Positions 34,778-44,114 of a stretch of 64,000 nucleotides of DNA are shown here, in pieces (within the stretch, counting starts at the first letter, position 1; each line of letters starts with the position of its first letter). Where the stretch lies: the NCBI RefSeq assembly GCF_024730565.1, contig NZ_CP077725.1, positions 2,815,501 to 2,879,500 on the forward strand. Direction: 5' to 3'. The DNA is from Clostridium sp. CM027 (lineage in GTDB: Bacteria > Bacillota > Clostridia > Clostridiales > Clostridiaceae). The notes under the pieces were generated by a model. That model searched no databases. It saw only the letters and a list, made by a program, of their open reading frames with translations, and had not been told where the DNA came from. Both the position numbers and the translations under genes were made by a program.

Positions 34778-35985
34778 GGACACTGACATTAGACCCTAAA
34801 GATACTGCGAACCTTAGCAGTATGATTTTAAAAAAAACGAAAAGAATGGAATTTAATTCAAAACAAACACATATGGACAGAGCGTGGATTGAAATCAATT
34901 TAACCAACTTAAAACATAATGTGAAAGCCTTAAGTGAGGTTCTTTCAGATGGATGCGAATTGATGGCTGTTGTGAAAGCCAATGCCTATGGGCACGGCGA
35001 TGTGGAGGTAGCAGCCAATCTAAACCAATTGGGCGTTAAATCTTTCGCTGTTGCCACAATAGACGAGGCTATCCATTTGCGGATGCACGGAATTGAAGGC
35101 AATATACTGATTTTAGGTTATACCTCACCGAAGAGGTCTAGAGAAATGCTTTGTTACAATTTGATGCAGACGATAACCGATTATGACCACGCAAAACAGC
35201 TTAATGTGTTCGGAAAACTTATACAGGTTCACATTAAAATTGATACTGGTATGCATCGTTTGGGTGAACGCTGCAACAACACGATGGAGATTGATAAAAT
35301 CCTGGGATGCGAGAATTTGAAGGTTTGTGGAATTTTCACTCATCTATGCGTCGCAGATAGCACAAAAGCAGATGATACTGAATTTACCATAAATCAATTT
35401 CATAGTTTTTATGCACTGTTGCATCGGCTTGAGAAACTTGGGCATACATTACCTAAAATTCACATTCAAAGCAGTTATGGAGTCTTGAACTATCCAGAAC
35501 TCCAATGCGATTATGTCAGAATCGGAGATGCACTATACGGTGCATTAAGTTCGCCCGATAATAAAACAAGAATGCAGATAAATTTGCAACCTGTTCTGGC
35601 TTTAAAAGCGAGAATTGTACTCGTAAAAACAATTTATACAGGAGAAAGTGTCAGCTATGGCCGTCAATTTATTGCACAAAGGGAGACACGCGTTGCCATT
35701 CTTCCTATAGGTTTTGCAGATGGCCTGCCGAGAAGCCTTTCCTGTGGAGTGGGTTATGTCTTGATTCACGGCTGCTTTGCACCAACAATTGGCCGGATTT
35801 GTATGGATCAACTCATGGTTGATGTCACCGATATTCCTGATGCTCGTAAAAATGAAATTGCTACATTGATTGGTTGTGATGGCCCAGAGAAAATTACAGC
35901 ACAACAATTAGCTAAAAATGCTGGGACAATTGCCAGTGAACTGCTAAGTCGTTTAGGAGGTCGGTTGAAAAGGGTAATTTTATGA
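34774..35985 (+). CDS. vanT: PLP-dependent alanine/serine racemase (VanT racemase domain type)
   Basis: The fold-III racemase has Lys in VVKANAYGHGD (PLP Schiff base), RIGDALYG and the CMDQLMVDVTD motif. In VanC/VanG strains VanT is a membrane protein whose racemase domain follows ~11 membrane helices. Here only a ~33-residue polar stretch precedes the domain, so this is a soluble racemase-only form. It overlaps the ligase by ATGA. It should provide D-serine (or D-Ala) to the ligase. It is visibly richer in G+C than the chromosome around. Confidence 0.82.
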   Translation: MRTLTLDPKDTANLSSMILKKTKRMEFNSKQTHMDRAWIEINLTNLKHNVKALSEVLSDGCELMAVVKANAYGHGDVEVAANLNQLGVKSFAVATIDEAIHLRMHGIEGNILILGYTSPKRSREMLCYNLMQTITDYDHAKQLNVFGKLIQVHIKIDTGMHRLGERCNNTMEIDKILGCENLKVCGIFTHLCVADSTKADDTEFTINQFHSFYALLHRLEKLGHTLPKIHIQSSYGVLNYPELQCDYVRIGDALYGALSSPDNKTRMQINLQPVLALKARIVLVKTIYTGESVSYGRQFIAQRETRVAILPIGFADGLPRSLSCGVGYVLIHGCFAPTIGRICMDQLMVDVTDIPDARKNEIATLIGCDGPEKITAQQLAKNAGTIASELLSRLGGRLKRVIL

Positions 35986-36332
35986 ATCTACAAAAATTTA
36001 CAAGTAATTACAATTGAAATTAATATAATTATTAAAAAAAAAGGAATAGTATATAAATGTACGTTATAAACAAAGCAAGGATCAAAATGGCTAAGCAGTT
36101 TCAGTACACTTAGAAAATAATAATGTATGCATAACATTTATTGATCATGAAAATAATTTTACTTCTGAACCAGAATTTGAACCTATGAAATAATAGGGAA
36201 ATGCTGAGAAGAAGCCCGAGCCGTTATTGATATTCTGTATGGGAATGGGAAGCTTTGGGCGGCCATTTTAATTGTCCCTGTGAGAACTAAAGCGATAAAA
36301 TTCATAACTAGATTATATGAGGAGAAAAAATA
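35986..36332 (+). other. Gene-free stretch with decayed coding fragments
   Basis: No intact gene is visible. A frame ending at TAA just before the next gene (about 36209-36331) reads ARAVIDILYGNGKLWAAIL and then KAIKFITRLYEEKK, which looks like the tail of a lost protein. Another short frame (36129-36191) reads ITFIDHENNFTSEPEF. I cannot assign either to a family. The stretch has no clear terminator for the van operon. Confidence 0.4.
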
Positions 36333-37271
36333 ATGCAAATAACACAAATGATAAGAAGAAATAGGCGAAAAAACAAAGGCCTTGTAACAATAAAGAATAT
36401 TTTAATATTATCCTTAATTATTGGAAGTTTTTCTGGGGGTTATAAGGTATATAATCATTTTTATAATAAAGATGGACAAGCTAGTAGGGTAGAAATAGTT
36501 AAGGATGTTGAAGAAACTAAACCTAAAAATGAAGGTAGTACAACGGATAGAGGTCTTATCAAGGGGTCAAATGTGAACGAAAAAGGGGATAAGTATACCT
36601 ATGATATTTCAAAATTAAAGGGTTTAATGAGTAGTAAGAAAGATGGTAAAAAAATGGTTTTTCTTACTTTTGATGATGGGCCATCTGTCACGGTGACTTC
36701 TAAGATATTGGATGTATTAAATGAAGAAGAAGTGAAAGCAACTTTCTTTTTAATTGGGAAAAGCGTAGAAGCTGATGAAAAAAGTAAGCAGATAGTAAAA
36801 AGAGCTTTTGAAGATGGTCATGCCTTAGGAAATCATACATATAGCCACGATTTAAAAAAGATATATCCTGGGAATAAGATTGATATAGGAGCCTACATGA
36901 ATGAAGTTAATGAAACTAATGGGGTAATAAGAGGAATTATTGGACAAGATTTTCATACAAGAGTTCTGAGAATGCCAGGTGGATATATGTCTAGAAAACA
37001 CTATAATGACCCTAATTTGGATGAGTTTAGTACTAGATTAAAGGAAAACAATATGTATGAGATTGATTGGAATGCCTATGATTTTGATTCAGAGGGGAAA
37101 AAGAAAACTGCAGATGAAATATTCGAGTTAACAAAAGCATCTATAGGAACTACTGAAAAGGTAGTCCTTTTGATGCATGATACATATGGTAAGGAAGAAA
37201 CGGCTAAAGCATTACCTAGAATCATAAGGTATTTAAAAGAAAAAGGATATGAATTTAGAACATTGAAATAG
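36333..37271 (+). CDS. Membrane-anchored polysaccharide deacetylase
   Basis: An N-terminal anchor (~residues 20-40) is followed by a linker and a NodB-type deacetylase domain. The motifs are FLTFDDGPS (catalytic Asp), GNHTYSHD (metal His residues), LRMPGGYMS and LLMHDTYG. The likely substrate is peptidoglycan GlcNAc, as in PgdA, giving lysozyme resistance; chitin oligomers are less likely given the membrane anchor. ATG 36333 follows GAGGAG. It is monocistronic, with a terminator 25 bases after the stop. Confidence 0.88.
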   Translation: MQITQMIRRNRRKNKGLVTIKNILILSLIIGSFSGGYKVYNHFYNKDGQASRVEIVKDVEETKPKNEGSTTDRGLIKGSNVNEKGDKYTYDISKLKGLMSSKKDGKKMVFLTFDDGPSVTVTSKILDVLNEEEVKATFFLIGKSVEADEKSKQIVKRAFEDGHALGNHTYSHDLKKIYPGNKIDIGAYMNEVNETNGVIRGIIGQDFHTRVLRMPGGYMSRKHYNDPNLDEFSTRLKENNMYEIDWNAYDFDSEGKKKTADEIFELTKASIGTTEKVVLLMHDTYGKEETAKALPRIIRYLKEKGYEFRTLK

Positions 37272-37293
37272 GGCTAAAATTCATTTAGTAGCT

Positions 37294-37337
37294 AAAAAAA
37301 AGCTAAGAAAAATTATTAATCTTTCGTAGCTTTTTTA
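37294..37337 (+). terminator. Terminator after polysaccharide deacetylase
   Basis: AAAAAAGCTAAGAAA pairs with TTTCGTAGCTTTTTT around an AT-rich loop. Confidence 0.75.
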
Positions 37338-37434
37338 ATATCTAATAGTCCGCTTATTTTAGTGTACAGAACATCATATCGATTAGATTCCATGCACCAT
37401 TAAATAAATCAATAGAGGAATAAATGGAGGTATT

Positions 37435-37959
37435 ATGAATAAACGAGAGAGAATTAAAACAGTCTTTTTATATGGTGTTTTCATTTGTTACATACTTTTA
37501 TTAAGTAAAATATTGTTGTTATCAAGAATTTCGCATTTGGAGCATAGGTCAATCAATCTCATTCCTTTTTATAGTATAATGCAATATATATCTGGCAGTT
37601 CTGCGAATATAAAAGCATTTGCTTTTGGTAATGTGGGTGGCAATATAGTTATTTTTATTCCACTTGGTACATATTTGTCATTATTCAAAAATGATAAAAG
37701 AGTAATAACCAATTTGTTGTTTATATTTATAGTGAGTTTGTTTGTTGAAATCATTCAGGGGCTTTTAGGCATTGGAGCATCAGACATTGATGATATATTT
37801 CTAAATTGTTTGGGTGGATTGATTGGTATTTTAGGGTATAAGTTTTTATTGTGTATATTACGAGATGAGAAAAAAGTACATACTGCAATCACAATACTAT
37901 CTGCCATCGGATTACCTTGTATATTATATTATTTATTCATGGTGAGAATGAGATTCTGA
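37435..37959 (+). CDS. VanZ-family membrane protein
   Basis: The 174-residue protein has four or five membrane helices. Two motifs are diagnostic: FVEIIQGLLGIG and SDIDDIFLNCLGGLIG. VanZ of Tn1546 gives low-level teicoplanin resistance; the function of most homologues is unknown. It lies 1.5 kb after the van operon and may be a surviving relative of the broken vanZ at 30735. ATG 37435 follows GGAGG. Confidence 0.86.
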   Translation: MNKRERIKTVFLYGVFICYILLLSKILLLSRISHLEHRSINLIPFYSIMQYISGSSANIKAFAFGNVGGNIVIFIPLGTYLSLFKNDKRVITNLLFIFIVSLFVEIIQGLLGIGASDIDDIFLNCLGGLIGILGYKFLLCILRDEKKVHTAITILSAIGLPCILYYLFMVRMRF

Positions 37960-37965
37960 ATTTCT

Positions 37966-38045
37966 TTATTGCCTATTCCTTTCCATCATATTATTTAATA
38001 CTGGCATGCCTGTTATATTTTTACATGCAGCATCCAAAAGGTGGA
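37966..38045 (-). pseudogene. Short minus-strand coding remnant
   Basis: On the minus strand, a frame ending at TAA (37966-37968) reads LLDAACKNITGMPVLNNMM. It has protein-like composition but no start and no recognisable family. It is probably the end of a lost gene. Confidence 0.25.
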
Positions 38046-38047
38046 TT

Positions 38048-38087
38048 AAGGACTATTTCATAAAGTATACTTTTTGAAATAGTCCTT
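38048..38087 (+). terminator. Hairpin terminator before the deo operon
   Basis: A perfect 13-bp stem (AAGGACTATTTCA with its complement) encloses a 14-base loop; a TTTG-TTTT stretch follows. Confidence 0.65.
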
Positions 38088-38211
38088 AGGCGTTTGTTTT
38101 GTGTACCAAAAGTACATCTTATTTATTTCTGACATATTTCAAATGGTGACTACATGTTTTGAAAGACAAACATAGAGTTATAAAATTCATAAAAATGTCG
38201 AATAAATCCTA

Positions 38212-38259
38212 TTGAAATTTACATAACCTTGCAGTATACTAAATGTGAAAGCGGTAACA
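38212..38259 (+). promoter_or_regulatory. deo operon promoter with catabolite-response element
   Basis: TTGAAA (38212-38217), 17 bases, TATACT (38235-38240). Immediately downstream, TGAAAGCGGTAACA (38246-38259) matches the cre consensus TGWAANCGNTNWCA at every position. A cre at the transcription start normally represses when preferred sugars are present (CcpA). The LacI protein encoded next could bind the same type of site. Confidence 0.75.
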
Positions 38260-38335
38260 TATTTCAGAAAATTGAGTCTTAAGGGTGTTTATTTAGAATT
38301 TTACAATCGTTTTCCTGAAAGTGAGGATGGCTAAA

Positions 38336-39385
38336 ATGACAGTGACAATAAGTGATATTGCGCAAAAGTCTAAAGTATCACATGCAACAGTGTCAAGAGT
38401 GTTAAACAATTCAGGTTATGTAAAAGATGAAACAAGAAAAAAAGTTCAAAAGGTAATAAAAGATCTAAATTATACACCTAGTGCTATAGCTAGAAGCCTA
38501 TCCAAAAGTAAAACTAATACTATTGGAGTTATAGTTCCTGATATAAACAATTTGTTTTTTGGGGAGATTATTAAAGGTGTAACTGAAATTGCGGATGAAC
38601 ATAATCTAAATATAATTCTTTGTGATACTGATGAGAATAAAGATAAGGAACTAAAAGCTATTAATGTTCTTAAGCAGCAAAGGATTCAAGGACTCCTTAT
38701 AACTCCAACGTTCTACAAAGATTCAGGTAATAGTGAAAACTTAAATGCTCTTAAAAGCTTAGAAATTCCAATAATTTTAATTGATGGGCATGTTGAGTAT
38801 CTTGATTTTAGTGGAGTTTTTATAGATCATATAAAAGGGGCTTATGCTGGAACAACTACTTTAATAGAAGCAGGTCACACAAAAATTGCTATAATTACAG
38901 GAAATATGAATTCTAGACCTGCAAAAGAACGATTGCTAGGATATGAAAAAGCATTAGAAGCTAATAATATTCCTGTAGCAAAGGAATATATTTTTTATGG
39001 TGACTACAAATATGAAACTGCTTATGAAATCACAAAGCAAATATTGAAAATGGATAATAGACCTACTGCTATTTTTGTAAGTAGTAATACCATGATTTTG
39101 GGATGCATAAAAGCTTTTTATGAAGAAAAAATAGATGTACCGCGTGATATGGCGATTATTGGGTTTGATAAGCTTGATATGTTAAATATAATAGGGATGG
39201 ACATTAGTTTTATTAATGGGCCATCTATTGAACTTGGCAGAATTGGTATGAGAATGTTATTAGAAAATTTAAATAGTAACAAGCCTACCGAAATTAAAAG
39301 AGTAACTATTTTGCCAGAGATTCTCTTAAAAGGATCAGAAAGGTATATAGGAAATAATTTTATAAAAAATAAAGGAGAAGATTAA
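38336..39385 (+). CDS. LacI-family repressor of the deoxynucleoside operon
   Basis: The N-terminal [24 protein letters not shown] and hinge [21 protein letters not shown] are textbook LacI. The ligand domain follows (residues ~60-349). ATG 38336 has GAGG nine bases upstream; earlier starts at 38321 and 38327 are less likely. It is one base from deoC and should sense a deoxyribonucleoside or deoxyribose phosphate (inference from neighbours). This is unusual in that Bacillus uses the unrelated DeoR for the same job. Confidence 0.88.
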   Translation: MTVTISDIAQKSKVSHATVSRVLNNSGYVKDETRKKVQKVIKDLNYTPSAIARSLSKSKTNTIGVIVPDINNLFFGEIIKGVTEIADEHNLNIILCDTDENKDKELKAINVLKQQRIQGLLITPTFYKDSGNSENLNALKSLEIPIILIDGHVEYLDFSGVFIDHIKGAYAGTTTLIEAGHTKIAIITGNMNSRPAKERLLGYEKALEANNIPVAKEYIFYGDYKYETAYEITKQILKMDNRPTAIFVSSNTMILGCIKAFYEEKIDVPRDMAIIGFDKLDMLNIIGMDISFINGPSIELGRIGMRMLLENLNSNKPTEIKRVTILPEILLKGSERYIGNNFIKNKGED

Positions 39386-39386
39386 T

Positions 39387-40037
39387 ATGAAAATAGAACA
39401 ATATATAGACCATACACTATTAAAACAAGAAGCCTGCGAGGACCAAATTATAAAAGTTTGTTCTGAAGCTAAAGAATACGGATTTGCTTCAGTATGTGCT
39501 AATGCATATTACGCATCACTTGTAAGAAAAGAATTAGAAGGAAGTAACGTAAAAACTTGTATCGTTGTTGGTTTTCCACTGGGAGCTACAACAAAAGAAG
39601 TTAAAGCATTTGAAGCAAAACAAGCAATTGAAAATGGTGCGCAGGAAATAGATATGGTAGTTAATGTTGGTGCTATAAAATCAAACAAGTTTGATGTAGT
39701 AAAAGATGAAATTAAAGCAGTAGTTGGTGCTTGTAAAGGATACGCACTAGTAAAGGTAATAATAGAAACTTGTCTTTTAACAGATGCACAAAAAGTTAGG
39801 GTATGTCAAATAGCTAAAGAAGCTGGAGCGGACTTCGTAAAAACTTCAACAGGATTTTCAACAGGTGGAGCAACAATTCATGATGTAAAATTAATGAGAG
39901 AGACTGTAGGACCAGAAATGGGAGTTAAAGCGTCTGGAGCAGTAAGGACAGCTGAAGATGCAAAAGCTGTTATTGAAGCAGGCGCTAGTAGAGTAGGAGC
40001 TAGTAGTTCTATAGCAATAGTCCAGGGATTTAAATAG
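39387..40037 (+). CDS. deoC: Deoxyribose-phosphate aldolase
   Basis: The 216-residue protein matches class I Deo[11 protein letters not shown] at the start, [29 protein letters not shown] and the Schiff-base lysine in [15 protein letters not shown]. It splits 2-deoxyribose-5-phosphate into glyceraldehyde-3-phosphate and acetaldehyde. AAAGGAGAAG precedes ATG 39387. It is co-transcribed with the repressor and the phosphorylase. Confidence 0.96.
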   Translation: MKIEQYIDHTLLKQEACEDQIIKVCSEAKEYGFASVCANAYYASLVRKELEGSNVKTCIVVGFPLGATTKEVKAFEAKQAIENGAQEIDMVVNVGAIKSNKFDVVKDEIKAVVGACKGYALVKVIIETCLLTDAQKVRVCQIAKEAGADFVKTSTGFSTGGATIHDVKLMRETVGPEMGVKASGAVRTAEDAKAVIEAGASRVGASSSIAIVQGFK

Positions 40038-40105
40038 TCAAATTATAATTATTAAATTTGAAGACATATAAATATATTTAAAATGAATAATTAGGGGTGA
40101 TTAGT

Positions 40106-41431
40106 ATGAGAATGAATGATTTAATAATAAAAAAAAGAAATGGCAACGAACTTACTACAGAAGAAATTAATTTTTTTGTTGGCGGATATACAGATGGAAC
40201 TATCCCGGATTATCAAGTTTCAGCATTGCTTATGGCTATATACTTTCAAAAAATGAATAAGAGAGAAACTAAAGATTTAACAATGGCAATGGTGAATAGT
40301 GGTGAAACTATTGATTTATCGTCTATTGAAGGTGTAAAGGTTGATAAGCATAGTACTGGTGGTGTAGGTGATACAACTACTTTAATTCTTGGGCCTATTG
40401 TTGCAGCAGCAGGCGTGCCAGTTGCTAAGATGTCAGGAAGAGGACTCGGACATACTGGTGGAACTATTGACAAGCTAGAATCTTTTGAAGGCTTCTCAGT
40501 TGCCATGTCAATTGAAAAGTTTATGCAAAATGTAAACAAAGCCAAAATTGCTATAGGTGGTCAAACTGCTGATTTAGCACCAGCAGACAAGAAAATATAT
40601 GCACTTCGTGATGTTACCGGGACTGTTGATAATATGTCTTTAATTGCAGGAAGTATAATGAGTAAAAAAATAGCTTCTGGAGCAGATGCCATAGTACTCG
40701 ATGTAAAAACAGGTAGTGGTGCATTTATGAAAAATGAGGATGATGCCTTTGAACTTGCAAGAGAGATGGTTGATATAGGAACTAATGTAGGTAGGAATAC
40801 TATTGGTGTAATAACTGATATGGACCAACCATTAGGTTACGCAGTTGGTAATGCTTTAGAAGTAAAAGAAGCTATAGATACATTAAAAGGTGAAGGTCCA
40901 GAAGATCTTACAGAACTTTGTTTAACCTTAGGAGCACATATGCTTGTATTAGGAGGAAAAGCAACGGACGCGCAGCAGGCGAGAAAAGTGCTTGTGGATA
41001 TTATAAAATCAGGAAAAGGTATCCAGAAATTAAGAGAACTTGTAGTATCACAAGGTGGAAATCCAGCTTACGTAGACGATCCATCTATATTCCCAGTGCC
41101 AGCTATTATAGAGCCCATTATATCAATCCATGAAGGCTATGTGAAAGGAATAAAAGCTGACGACATAGGAAAGGCTGCTTTAGTTTTAGGGGCTGGGCGT
41201 GAAACTAAAGAAAGCAAAATAGATTTATCAGTGGGAATTGTTCTTCATAAGAAAATCGGAGATTTTGTAAACAAGGGTGAGGCTATTGCAACTGTTTATG
41301 CAAGTAGTGTTGAAAAACAAAAATTATCTGTAAAAATGGTATTAGATGCGTATGAAATAGTACAAGAAAAAATAATAGCTAAGTCATTAATCAAAGGTAT
41401 TGTTACGAAAGACGGTACGACAAGATTTTAA
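40106..41431 (+). CDS. pdp: Pyrimidine-nucleoside phosphorylase
   Basis: The protein starts MRMNDLIIKKRNG and has KHSTGGVGDTTTL, KMSGRGLGHTGGTIDKLE and DVKTGSGAFM, all diagnostic of Pdp/DeoA. Length 441 is usual. It converts pyrimidine (deoxy)nucleosides to base and (deoxy)ribose-1-phosphate. ATG 40106 with AGGGGTGA is preferred to the GTG at 40097. The first bases of structured repeat A overlap its stop codon. Confidence 0.95.
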   Translation: MRMNDLIIKKRNGNELTTEEINFFVGGYTDGTIPDYQVSALLMAIYFQKMNKRETKDLTMAMVNSGETIDLSSIEGVKVDKHSTGGVGDTTTLILGPIVAAAGVPVAKMSGRGLGHTGGTIDKLESFEGFSVAMSIEKFMQNVNKAKIAIGGQTADLAPADKKIYALRDVTGTVDNMSLIAGSIMSKKIASGADAIVLDVKTGSGAFMKNEDDAFELAREMVDIGTNVGRNTIGVITDMDQPLGYAVGNALEVKEAIDTLKGEGPEDLTELCLTLGAHMLVLGGKATDAQQARKVLVDIIKSGKGIQKLRELVVSQGGNPAYVDDPSIFPVPAIIEPIISIHEGYVKGIKADDIGKAALVLGAGRETKESKIDLSVGIVLHKKIGDFVNKGEAIATVYASSVEKQKLSVKMVLDAYEIVQEKIIAKSLIKGIVTKDGTTRF

Positions 41432-41568
41432 CGACATTTCAGAAGGAAAGTCTCCCACATATATAAGTGGGAGTTACATACCCTAACAAATAGAAAACTT
41501 CAGTGGGAGTATAAATCTCCTTCTGAAGTCGTTAATATTGCAGCTCCGCAGGAGATGATTTAATAAAG
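41428..41568 (+). repeat. Structured repeat A, full copy 1
   Basis: The 141-bp element begins at the pdp stop codon. Outer helix: TTAACGACATTTCAGAAGGA with TCCTTCTGAAGTCGTTAA. Inside: CTCCCAC can pair with the first GTGGGAG (hairpin) or the second one (in CTTCAGTGGGAG). A 3' tail hairpin is CTCC-GCA-GGAG, followed by ATGATTTAATAAAG. Two other full copies (49036, 53711) vary in the outer and tail helices in a compensatory way. It has no coding potential. Confidence 0.8.
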
Positions 41569-41570
41569 TA

Positions 41571-41606
41571 AAGAATAGAGGGGGAATACCCTCTATTCTT
41601 TTTTCT
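41571..41606 (+). terminator. Terminator of the deo operon
   Basis: AAGAATAGAGGG pairs with CCCTCTATTCTT around a 6-base loop and is followed by TTTTTT. Repeat A copy 1 is therefore within the 3' untranslated part of the deo transcript. Confidence 0.88.
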
Positions 41607-41645
41607 TTAGAAATTATATGATTTACATTATTTTAGCAGGCTGAG

Positions 41646-41703
41646 AAAGGTATATATTATGGAAAATGCATTTGAGCAAGCACCAGTAATATATACTTTT
41701 TTC
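41646..41703. repeat. MITE-like repeat B, copy 1 (short)
   Basis: AAAGGTATATATTAT at the left and GTAATATATACTTTT at the right are inverted, with AATGCATT inside. Same termini as the repeats at 45524 and 56068. It lies upstream of the response regulator at 41766 and may hold part of its promoter. The gap 41607-41765 has nothing else clear. Confidence 0.55.
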
Positions 41704-41765
41704 TTTTTTTATTTGAGTTAAAGTGCAGTTTAGAGGTACAATGTATATAAGCTGGGGGGAGATAT

Positions 41766-42458
41766 ATGATGAATATTCTAATTGTAGAAGATGAACAGGA
41801 TATTAGAGAATTGCTAGAGATTCATTTATCAAAAGAAGGATATCAAATATTCACAGCAGAAGATGGTATGCAAGCTTTAAATATATTTGAAAATAAAGAT
41901 ATAGATATTGCACTACTTGATGTTATGATTCCGAAAATTGATGGATTTAAGGTTTTAAAAAAGATTAGGGAAACTAGCGAAATACCGGTGATTTTTATTA
42001 CTGCAAGAGAAGAAGAGTCGGATAAAATCCTTGGTCTTGGACTAGGGGCTGATGATTATGTATTAAAACCTTTTAGTCCCATTGAAATAATTGCACGAGT
42101 TAAGGCTCAGCTACGACGGTATTATAAATATTCTAATAAAACTTATAAAACTGGAATAATAATTGGAGAGTTGATGCTAGACAAGGAAAGTTGTATTATT
42201 TATAAAAACAATATAGAGATAGTTTTAAATCCAAAGGAATATAGGCTACTTGGGTTTATTTTAGAGAATCCAGGAAAGGTATACACCAAAAAACAGTTAT
42301 ATGAAATAGTTTGGGGTAATACATATTATGGAGATTCTAATACTATTATGGTGCATATAAGCCATATTAGAGAAAAAATTGAAGACGACCCTAAAAATCC
42401 TAAATATTTAAAAACAATAAGAGGTATAGGATATAAAATGGAGAAGAACCATGATTAA
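41766..42458 (+). CDS. OmpR-family response regulator
   Basis: Receiver with VEDEQDI, Asp in IALLDVMIP and Lys in VLKPFSP, winged-helix output ending TIRGIGYKMEK. Length 230. Start ATG 41766 (or 41769) after GGGGGGAG. It overlaps the kinase by eight bases. The function is not evident; no transporter is adjacent except the MATE exporter 1.6 kb downstream, which is a possible target. Confidence 0.92.
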   Translation: MMNILIVEDEQDIRELLEIHLSKEGYQIFTAEDGMQALNIFENKDIDIALLDVMIPKIDGFKVLKKIRETSEIPVIFITAREEESDKILGLGLGADDYVLKPFSPIEIIARVKAQLRRYYKYSNKTYKTGIIIGELMLDKESCIIYKNNIEIVLNPKEYRLLGFILENPGKVYTKKQLYEIVWGNTYYGDSNTIMVHISHIREKIEDDPKNPKYLKTIRGIGYKMEKNHD

Positions 42459-43899
42459 TAGAAATAAATTAAAAAAGATAGCAACATATTTTAAAAGTAA
42501 GAAGATGGAAACTCAATTGTTTAAAAATTACATTTTATTTTTGGTTATTATAATTGCAATATTTATGCTAGCCATGGGTGCTTTATTTTTTTACATTTCT
42601 ATTGATTATGTTGATCCATCAACGGATAAGGCTACAGCACAGTATATGATAAAACAAAATTATAAGGATATTAATGTAACGAATTTTATAAAACATAAGG
42701 GATATGTTGAAGTGCTTGATAAAAACCTAGTTATTGTGATGGAAAATGGAAGTAACCATAAAGCAGGATTTAAGTACTCACTAGATTATTATAATGATAT
42801 GATTACTAATAATTTAAAAGATGGTTATTTTTATTCTAGTAAATATGGAGAAAATAAAGACTTTATTTTAATAACTGCTATGCCTGACAGTATTTTTGAC
42901 GCATATACCTGGGGGCTTGAACATAAAGATCAAATAGAAGAAGCCGCTAAACCTAAAAACACAAGACATATTTTTTTAAATATATTCCCCTTTATAATAT
43001 TTATATTTTTAATATCTACAATGGTACTTTATTCTAAACTCACATCAAGGATTTTTGTTAAACCATTAAAAAAACTATTACAAGGGGTTAATACTATAAA
43101 AAATGGAGAATATTCAGCGAGAGTTGAAATTAATTCTTTGAATGAAATAGGTCAACTAAAAGATGCTTTTAATCTAATGGCTGAAAAAATACAGCAAGAA
43201 AAGCTACTAAAGAAAAAAGCGGAACATAACAGGAAGAGGATGATTCTTGATATATCTCATGATTTAAAAAATCCATTAACAAGTATATTGGGGTATTCAG
43301 AATTCTTATTAGAAAATGAGGATATCTCATCAGAAGATAAAAATAAGTTATTAAAAGTTATTAATAATAATAGTAGACGAGCAAATGACTTAATTCAAGA
43401 TCTTTTTGAATTTTCTCGTGTTGAAAGTACGGAATATAAATTAGATATAGGAAATCATGATGTAGGCGAGTTTTTAAGAGAACTTATTGCCGGGTATGTA
43501 CCAATGATGGAGCAAAAAGGTGTTCAATATGAATTTGATATTACCGAAGATGAAGTTGAAATACCGTTTGATAGAAAAAATTTAGATAGAGCTATAAGTA
43601 ACATTATACTAAATAGTATTAAATACAATGGTCCAGGGATTACTATTAGTATCAAGCTGTTAATAGATGATGGCACGGCTGTAATTATTATTGAAGATGA
43701 TGGAGTAGGAATATCTAAGGAATTTGAAGGAGATATTTTTGAGCCTTTTGTTAGGGTAGACTCTACAAGAAACTCTAAAAATGGTGGTACAGGACTTGGA
43801 CTTGCAATATCAAAGGCAATAATTGAAAAGCATGGAGGAAGTATATATTTAGGGCGCGATATAGATAAAGGTTGCAAATTTATAATTAAATTAAATTAA
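42451..43899 (+). CDS. Sensor histidine kinase with extracellular domain
   Basis: The 482-residue protein has a membrane helix at ~25-48, an extracellular domain of ~125 residues, a second helix at ~175-197, HAMP (KPLKKLLQGVNTIKNGEY), HisKA (MILDISHDLKNPLTSILGY) and an ATPase domain with NSIKYNG, DDGVGI and GTGLGLAI. The outer domain has no motif I know. It ends at a repeat-A-related terminator. Confidence 0.92.
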   Translation: MINRNKLKKIATYFKSKKMETQLFKNYILFLVIIIAIFMLAMGALFFYISIDYVDPSTDKATAQYMIKQNYKDINVTNFIKHKGYVEVLDKNLVIVMENGSNHKAGFKYSLDYYNDMITNNLKDGYFYSSKYGENKDFILITAMPDSIFDAYTWGLEHKDQIEEAAKPKNTRHIFLNIFPFIIFIFLISTMVLYSKLTSRIFVKPLKKLLQGVNTIKNGEYSARVEINSLNEIGQLKDAFNLMAEKIQQEKLLKKKAEHNRKRMILDISHDLKNPLTSILGYSEFLLENEDISSEDKNKLLKVINNNSRRANDLIQDLFEFSRVESTEYKLDIGNHDVGEFLRELIAGYVPMMEQKGVQYEFDITEDEVEIPFDRKNLDRAISNIILNSIKYNGPGITISIKLLIDDGTAVIIIEDDGVGISKEFEGDIFEPFVRVDSTRNSKNGGTGLGLAISKAIIEKHGGSIYLGRDIDKGCKFIIKLN

Positions 43900-43920
43900 A
43901 GGGGTACGGAGATAATGCAT

Positions 43921-43964
43921 CGACGACTTCAGAAGGAGATTTATACTCCTTCTGAAGTTTTTTA
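43921..43964 (+). terminator. Repeat-A-derived hairpin acting as terminator (half copy, inverted)
   Basis: ACTTCAGAAGGAG (43926-43938), loop ATTTATA, then a perfect complement to 43958 and a run of T. Including the preceding CGACG it is the reverse complement of the 3' half of repeat A, so a half element in opposite orientation now ends the kinase transcript. Confidence 0.75.
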
Positions 43965-44114
43965 TTTGTTATAGTCCGTAACTCCATCTTATAGAAGAGG
44001 AGGACTTTTATTCTAAAATATCGTTAAACTAACTTGTAATATTATATACTTTTTTGTATTAATGATAGCTTTTGTGATAAGATTATATAATTATACATAC
44101 GAGGAGGAGATTTT

